A stretch of 64,000 bases of DNA from the NCBI GenBank assembly GCA_027365525.1, contig DAHXMJ010000014.1, positions 1-64,000 on the forward strand, given 5' to 3'. Origin of the DNA: Acidithiobacillus sp. Its GTDB lineage: Bacteria; Pseudomonadota; Gammaproteobacteria; Acidithiobacillales; Acidithiobacillaceae. Position numbers and translations under genes: made by a program. The notes beneath the pieces are model-generated. The model saw only the letters and a program-made list of their open reading frames with translations, was not told where the DNA came from and did not search any database. Shown here piece by piece: positions 61,324-64,000 of this stretch (positions are counted from its first letter, which is position 1; every line of letters starts with the position of its first letter).

Positions 61324-62406
61324 ATGGATTCAGAACCGGCAGATCAGTCTAGCATCAACATTCCTGACAGGGGATGGCGTTTGGCTGCGATTGCCATGCT
61401 TGCCGTGCGTTTTGTACAGGGATGGATTTACTGGGGAGGAGCAACCAGACGTTTTATCTATGGGCCACAGAAACTTGATGTACATGGACACTGGATGGCA
61501 TACAAATTTCAGACGGCCATGCCTGGAGCACTTCTTGGTACCGGTCATGCTGTAGCGTTTCTTCTGCGCCATTTTACTCTGTTGTATTCTGGTATTATTA
61601 TTTTTAGCGGGATAGAGCTGGTAGCAGGCTTGATGCTCCTGCTTGGCTTTTACACCAGACTTGCAGCATTGGGAACCATCGGCCTCTCTACCGTTCTCAT
61701 GCTTCTTTTTGGATGGCAGGGCGCAACCTGCATTGATGAATGGACCATGGCCTCTTCCAATTTTGCCATGGGAATCACTTTGCTACTGGCTGGTTCAGGA
61801 ATCTATTCTATCGATAGCTGGAGACTCTCACGCAGAAAAGACCTGACGTATAATCGCCTCTTCAGATGGTGTGGAGGCGCTCTCCCTCTTCCCATAAACG
61901 ATGTCTCGTTTAAAAAACTGGCACTGATACTGTTCTGGGCCAGCGTAATTTTTGTCGTCGGAACCTACGATTATTACCGTGGCTCGGTAGTTACTCCTTT
62001 CCATGGCGGGCCAGTCAGTCCTAAAAAGCACAACTGGAAACTTTCCGATGGGAAACTCATGGCTGACGGTTCGGCAACTTTTAGCGCCTACATCAATGCC
62101 GGAACCCCAGCCGAACCATCGAATATCCTGAAAATATCACTGGTCAATAGAAATAATGGGAAGACAGTAGAAGAATGGAACACGGCATCTCTTGTCAGAG
62201 TGCCCGCAGAAGCCATCCAAAACAGCTTCCCATACCAGAAAATTCACATTGGGAGATTTGGCATTGTTGGACCAGTCGGCGCCAGGGGGATCATTCACCT
62301 TGCACCAGCACAGAAAGGAATTTCGGTACTTCCAGGGAAGTATGAGCTGCAGCTGGTTTCTGTGAACAGCCACAAATGGTCACTGCCTGTGAATTTTCTG
62401 CAATAA
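61324..62406 (+). CDS. doxDA: Thiosulfate:quinone oxidoreductase, DoxD-DoxA fusion
   Basis: DoxD-type membrane domain (VRFVQGWIYWGGATRRFIYGPQKLDVHGHWMAYKFQTAMPGALLG) fused to DoxA-type extracytoplasmic domain (DYYRGSVVTPFHGGPVSPKKHNWKLSDGKLMADGSATF). Confidence 0.85.
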   Translation: MDSEPADQSSINIPDRGWRLAAIAMLAVRFVQGWIYWGGATRRFIYGPQKLDVHGHWMAYKFQTAMPGALLGTGHAVAFLLRHFTLLYSGIIIFSGIELVAGLMLLLGFYTRLAALGTIGLSTVLMLLFGWQGATCIDEWTMASSNFAMGITLLLAGSGIYSIDSWRLSRRKDLTYNRLFRWCGGALPLPINDVSFKKLALILFWASVIFVVGTYDYYRGSVVTPFHGGPVSPKKHNWKLSDGKLMADGSATFSAYINAGTPAEPSNILKISLVNRNNGKTVEEWNTASLVRVPAEAIQNSFPYQKIHIGRFGIVGPVGARGIIHLAPAQKGISVLPGKYELQLVSVNSHKWSLPVNFLQ

Positions 62407-62527
62407 TTTCAGGCCAGCGCCCGCAGGTTTGGGGGCGCCAAGGATAACAGACTGCCACATGGAACCAGCAGGCAAAAACTGCCGAACCATTCGCAGTACG
62501 GGGCATAGTTGCGAAGCAGGTTTAATA

Positions 62528-63451
62528 CTACAGGGCAAGAAGCTCTGCCAGCCCGTCCCTGAGCGAACGTTCTGGCACACACAGTTCGTCAAGCATCCTT
62601 GTAACGTCTGCCTGCGATAAACAGATATCCCCATGGATTTCAGGCACCCACTCGATCACAGACGCAGAGCCAGAAAGCCCCAGGAGGAGTTTGGCCAGAT
62701 TGACAATGGAAACGGACTCGCCGCGGGCGACATTTACGGTCCCTGTACCAGTCCCGAGAATCGCTGCCACATTCGCACGCGCGACATCTCCAACACTGAT
62801 AAAATCCCGAACCTGATGGCCATTTCCTCTTACCGTGAGATTTTTCCCCGATTTTATCTGGTAGACAAAGCGGGAAATGACACCAGAATATTGTGACTGC
62901 AAATTCTGCCGGGGGCCATAAACATTAAAGTAGCGAAGCCCCATACAGTTCGTGTCGTGAAGCCTGTGATAAAGATCCGCGTAAAGTTCGTTGGCATACT
63001 TCTCAAGGCCATATGGTGAAATTGGGCACGGGACAGAAATTTCAGACAGTGGTATAGATTTGGGATCTCCGTACACAGCCGCGGAAGAAGCATAAACCAT
63101 GCGTATTGACCGCCGTGATGCCTGCTCGAGCACCCGGACAAAACCGAGGATGTTCTGCTCGCAGGAGCCAGGCGGATTTTCCAGGCTTTTCACTACCGAT
63201 ACCTGCGCAGCAAGGTGCAGCACATGTGTCACGCCAGAAAAACATTCTTCTACAGTCTGGCTATCAAGAATATCGCCTTCCACAAATTCAAGCTCTGGAT
63301 AGCCAAGCGGAAGATTGGAAAGATAGCCTCCAGAAAGATTGTCCAGAACCCGCACCCTGAACCCCTTTGAAAGCAGAAGATCTACGGTATGGGAACCAAT
63401 AAATCCTGCACCACCTGTTACCAGAATAAAATTCCGCACTTCATCCTTCAT
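62528..63451 (-). CDS. NAD-dependent sugar-nucleotide 4-epimerase (PelX-like by context)
   Basis: FILVTGGAGFIGSHTVDLLLSKGFRVRVLDNLSGG, YASSAAVYGDP, YGLEKYANE (YxxxK), GLRYFNVYGPRQ. Confidence 0.87.
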   Translation of the reverse strand: MKDEVRNFILVTGGAGFIGSHTVDLLLSKGFRVRVLDNLSGGYLSNLPLGYPELEFVEGDILDSQTVEECFSGVTHVLHLAAQVSVVKSLENPPGSCEQNILGFVRVLEQASRRSIRMVYASSAAVYGDPKSIPLSEISVPCPISPYGLEKYANELYADLYHRLHDTNCMGLRYFNVYGPRQNLQSQYSGVISRFVYQIKSGKNLTVRGNGHQVRDFISVGDVARANVAAILGTGTGTVNVARGESVSIVNLAKLLLGLSGSASVIEWVPEIHGDICLSQADVTRMLDELCVPERSLRDGLAELLAL

Positions 63452-63475
63452 CTGACACCATCATCTTCAGGAAAA

Positions 63476-64000
63476 TTACCGCAGGCGGGCAAAGGTAAGA
63501 AAATCTATATTTTCAAGGTCAGAGCTGAGCAGGTAAAGACCAACAATGTCTGCCAGAAAAACTGACCCCATAAATCCAGTACCATACAAAAAAGGTCCGA
63601 CACAGAGACTTAAATATGTTAGCAGGATATTGCCAGCCAAGAAAATGGAGCACAGCAGTAGTGCTTTTGCCCGCAAATCAAGATAGAAATATACGTTTAG
63701 AACGCTCATCAGCAGCAGCTGGAGGCTTACACCAACAACATCAAACCGGAATATCCTGACATATTCCTGAGAGTAACCCAGCAGGTGAAAAATTGGTGAC
63801 GCAAATACAATTGCCAAAATGGCAGTTGCACCCTGAATTTTCCCAATATCCCAAAGCCCAGTACGCGTAGCGTCGATCATTCCCTGCTTTGCCGCAGCAA
63901 CTTCAGAAAATATTCCACCATTAACAATGGCCCGATTAAAAGCATCATACGCTTCGACAAAATCTGTTTCCAAGCGAAAGAGGAATACGGCCATCCCAGG
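63476..64000 (-). CDS. pelG: PelG C-terminal part (Pel polysaccharide export membrane protein), truncated by window edge
   Basis: MAVFLFRLETDFVEAYDAFNRAIVNGGIFSEVAAAKQGMIDATRTGLWDIGKIQGATAILAI...FRFDVVGVSLQLLLMSVLNVYFYLDLRAKALLLCSIFLAGNILLTYLSL; reading frame open to edge. Confidence 0.8.
   Translation of the reverse strand, partial: PGMAVFLFRLETDFVEAYDAFNRAIVNGGIFSEVAAAKQGMIDATRTGLWDIGKIQGATAILAIVFASPIFHLLGYSQEYVRIFRFDVVGVSLQLLLMSVLNVYFYLDLRAKALLLCSIFLAGNILLTYLSLCVGPFLYGTGFMGSVFLADIVGLYLLSSDLENIDFLTFARLR

Overview
64 kb of a proteobacterial chromosome. The fused thiosulfate:quinone oxidoreductase (DoxDA) and overall gene content suggest an acidophilic sulfur oxidizer of the Acidithiobacillus type; that taxonomic guess is inference. 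Bases 1-46500 are mostly dense housekeeping: tuf end, tRNA-Thr/Gly/Tyr, riboflavin cluster nrdR-ribD-ribE-ribBA-ribH-nusB, glyA, HtrA protease, xerD, rplS-trmD-rimM-rpsP-ffh, pgm, lnt-corC-ybeY-phoH-miaB, selO, murI, two GH57 enzymes with glgC, ubiC-ubiA, priA. From about 45 kb the window becomes accessory and biofilm-related. It has a VpsR-like sigma54 enhancer-binding protein, IS30/IS3 relics, and an orphan FapF-like outer-membrane barrel. A tRNA-Arg with an integrase N-terminal relic and a decayed IS3 element follow. Next comes a five-gene functional-amyloid (Fap-like) locus at 55.3-59.3 kb: two small secreted proteins, a six-repeat amyloid-type protein, a C39 peptidase (FapD-like) and a FapE-like protein. 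The right edge holds doxDA and the end of a Pel exopolysaccharide cluster (pelX-like epimerase and the C-terminus of PelG). The most interesting signal is the Fap-like locus. It has a near-consensus -24/-12 promoter, a 69-nt-phased upstream repeat, a perfect intrinsic terminator between the major subunit and the peptidase gene, and a detached FapF-like porin. Together with a VpsR-like regulator and Pel genes nearby, this suggests a coordinated matrix module. No database searches were run; all family calls are from reading the sequence.
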